Positions 5,658 to 6,817 of a stretch of 6,817 nt of DNA are shown one piece after another (positions within the stretch are counted from its first letter, which is position 1; each line of letters begins with the position of its first letter). The DNA is from JALYXS01 sp051003795 (GTDB taxonomy: Bacteria > Acidobacteriota > Terriglobia > Bryobacterales > Bryobacteraceae): contig JBPCKZ010000094.1 in assembly GCA_051003795.1 (NCBI GenBank), forward strand, positions 1 to 6,817, given 5' to 3'. A program made the position numbers and the translations under genes. The notes beneath the pieces were generated by a model. It saw only the letters and a program-made list of their open reading frames with translations, was not told the origin of the DNA and did no database searches.

Positions 5658-6817
5658 ATGCTTGGATCCCGCGCGGCCGTCGTTCGGGCCATCGCATGGG
5701 CGATGCCGTGCAGCGGCATCGTCCTGCTGTGGCAATCGGCCACGGTGCATTTTAATTTCGGCGGCAACTGGACGGCGCTGTACTGCACTGGAGATCGAAC
5801 CGTCGTCCCTCCGGCGTTATCGGCCGAACGCATCTATCGATTCGCGAATTCACCCGGATACGACGGCCAGTTTTATCATTTCATCGCTCACGATCCCGCG
5901 TTTTCCAGGGGATTTTCGCTATCGGTGGACGACCCGAGGATGCGCTGGCGAAGGATATTAATTCCGGGGCTGGCGTTTATCGCGGCCGCCGGCAGAACGA
6001 GCTTCATCGACAAGTCTTATCTTTTCGTTGAACTGGCCTGGATTTTCGCCGGCGCGTATTGGGCTAGCCGTTACTGCACTCTTCACGGAAGGAGCCCCGC
6101 TTGGGGCCTGTGTTTCGCCCTTGTACCGGCAACACTGGTTTCGATCGACAGGCTGACTATCGATACGGCGCTGGCGGCATTGACCGTGGGATACGCCTGG
6201 TATGCCGCGCGGAATTCGATGCACAAGCTGTACGCGATCCTTCTTCTCGCGCCTCTCGCTCGGGAAACGGGGCTCGCGCTGATCGCCGGGTATTTGCTCT
6301 ACCTGGTGGACCGGCGAAACTGGCGAAGGGCGTGTTGGATGGCGACTTCCGCCATTCCGTTTGCGGCATGGGCGGCGTTTGTCCACGCGCACACCGCGCC
6401 GGACCCCACGGTTTTTGCTTCCGGTTACCCGCTTGGTGGAATCGTAGGTCAGACGATTCGGGGCACGCATATTCCCAGCGCCGGAATGGTCCCGATGGCA
6501 ATCGCAATATTCGACGATCTGGTGGCGATCGGCATCTGGCTAGCCCTGGCATTTACCGTTCGCGCCGTTTTTCGCGGGACGTTTCGCGCCCTGGAAGCTG
6601 CCGCGGCGACATTTGCAATTCTGGCGATTTTTCTCTCTCAGCCAGGCGTGTGGGTGGATGGCTACGGTCTCGGCCGCGCCTTCTCGCCGTGGTTGCTGTT
6701 GCTGGCTTTGATCGGCATCGCGCGGGGATCGTGGTGGTACTTGCTGCCGCTCGGCATGGCGATTCCTCGCGTCGTTTTGCAACTGGCGCCGCAGGTGTCC
6801 CACGTCATTCGCGGGAT
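5658..6817 (+). CDS. Polytopic membrane protein, GT-C/DUF2029-like (3' end outside window)
   Basis: An ATG directly after the TAA of the previous gene opens a frame that stays open to the window edge: 386 complete codons, no stop. The protein is strongly hydrophobic with many predicted membrane helices, including about 9-26, 100-112, 122-137, 146-162, 168-184, 190-215, 226-243, 282-304, 310-326, 343-355 and 358-376. Conserved-looking polar motifs lie between them: GYDGQFYHFIAHDP (67-80), a WRRILIP segment at 97-103, DRLTIDT (164-170), ARETGL (201-206) and YGLGRAFSP (336-344). An N-terminal loop with Y-D-x-x-F/Y and D-P acids followed by R-x-L-x-P resembles membrane proteins annotated as DUF2029 or AZOBR_p60025-like glycopolymer proteins of GT-C fold. 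Such enzymes use polyprenyl-phosphate sugars, but I cannot show that activity here. Coupling to the transglycosylase gene points to an envelope role. It could also be a non-enzymatic membrane protein of unknown function. Confidence 0.85.
   Translation, partial: MLGSRAAVVRAIAWAMPCSGIVLLWQSATVHFNFGGNWTALYCTGDRTVVPPALSAERIYRFANSPGYDGQFYHFIAHDPAFSRGFSLSVDDPRMRWRRILIPGLAFIAAAGRTSFIDKSYLFVELAWIFAGAYWASRYCTLHGRSPAWGLCFALVPATLVSIDRLTIDTALAALTVGYAWYAARNSMHKLYAILLLAPLARETGLALIAGYLLYLVDRRNWRRACWMATSAIPFAAWAAFVHAHTAPDPTVFASGYPLGGIVGQTIRGTHIPSAGMVPMAIAIFDDLVAIGIWLALAFTVRAVFRGTFRALEAAAATFAILAIFLSQPGVWVDGYGLGRAFSPWLLLLALIGIARGSWWYLLPLGMAIPRVVLQLAPQVSHVIRG

Noticed and set aside
5958..6552. Minus-strand open frames opposite the membrane protein gene
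   Set aside because: They are Arg/Pro-rich shadow frames; the plus-strand frame encodes a coherent series of membrane helices with conserved-looking motifs.

Overview
The window looks like a chromosomal fragment of a GC-rich Gram-negative bacterium. My best guess is Acidobacteriota, perhaps Solibacter/Bryobacter-like. The guess rests on a quinoprotein dehydrogenase with two N-terminal cytochrome c modules, a lipoprotein of a type I associate with that phylum, and an FHA-lytic transglycosylase fusion. No rRNA or other phylogenetic marker is present, so this assignment is inference.

Layout. Bases 1-125 look like one end of an IS66-type insertion sequence running out of the window on the minus strand: a GTAAGCG terminus plus the first 22 codons of a TnpA-like protein. 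Next comes a tight minus-strand cluster, probably one operon. In transcription order it holds a 770-aa diheme PQQ-type dehydrogenase (4153-1841), a 160-aa lipoprotein of unknown function (1836-1354) and a 371-aa enolase-superfamily enzyme (1331-216), with gaps of 4 and 22 bp. A 55-bp divergent intergenic region (4154-4208), about 60% filled by a perfect 17-bp tandem duplication, separates this cluster from a plus-strand pair. That pair is an FHA domain-transmembrane-lytic transglycosylase protein (4209-5657) and, starting immediately after its stop codon, a polytopic membrane protein (5658 to the window end). The second gene is open at its 3' end.

How the genes may work together. The minus-strand operon plausibly serves oxidation of a sugar or alcohol in the periplasm by the quinoprotein, with electrons passed to its own c-hemes. 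A cytoplasmic acid-sugar dehydratase or racemase of the mandelate racemase subgroup would follow. The substrate cannot be read from the sequence. The plus-strand pair concerns the cell envelope: a protein that could couple cytoplasmic phospho-threonine recognition to peptidoglycan cleavage, translationally coupled to a GT-C-like membrane protein.

Most notable points: the FHA-TM-transglycosylase architecture; a D-x-D motif in the quinoprotein that resembles the lanthanide-binding signature while the usual vicinal Cys-Cys pair is absent; an atypical active site in the enolase-superfamily enzyme; and the 17-bp duplication in the shared promoter region. No CRISPR array, tRNA or rRNA was seen, and no intergenic stretch exceeds 300 bp.
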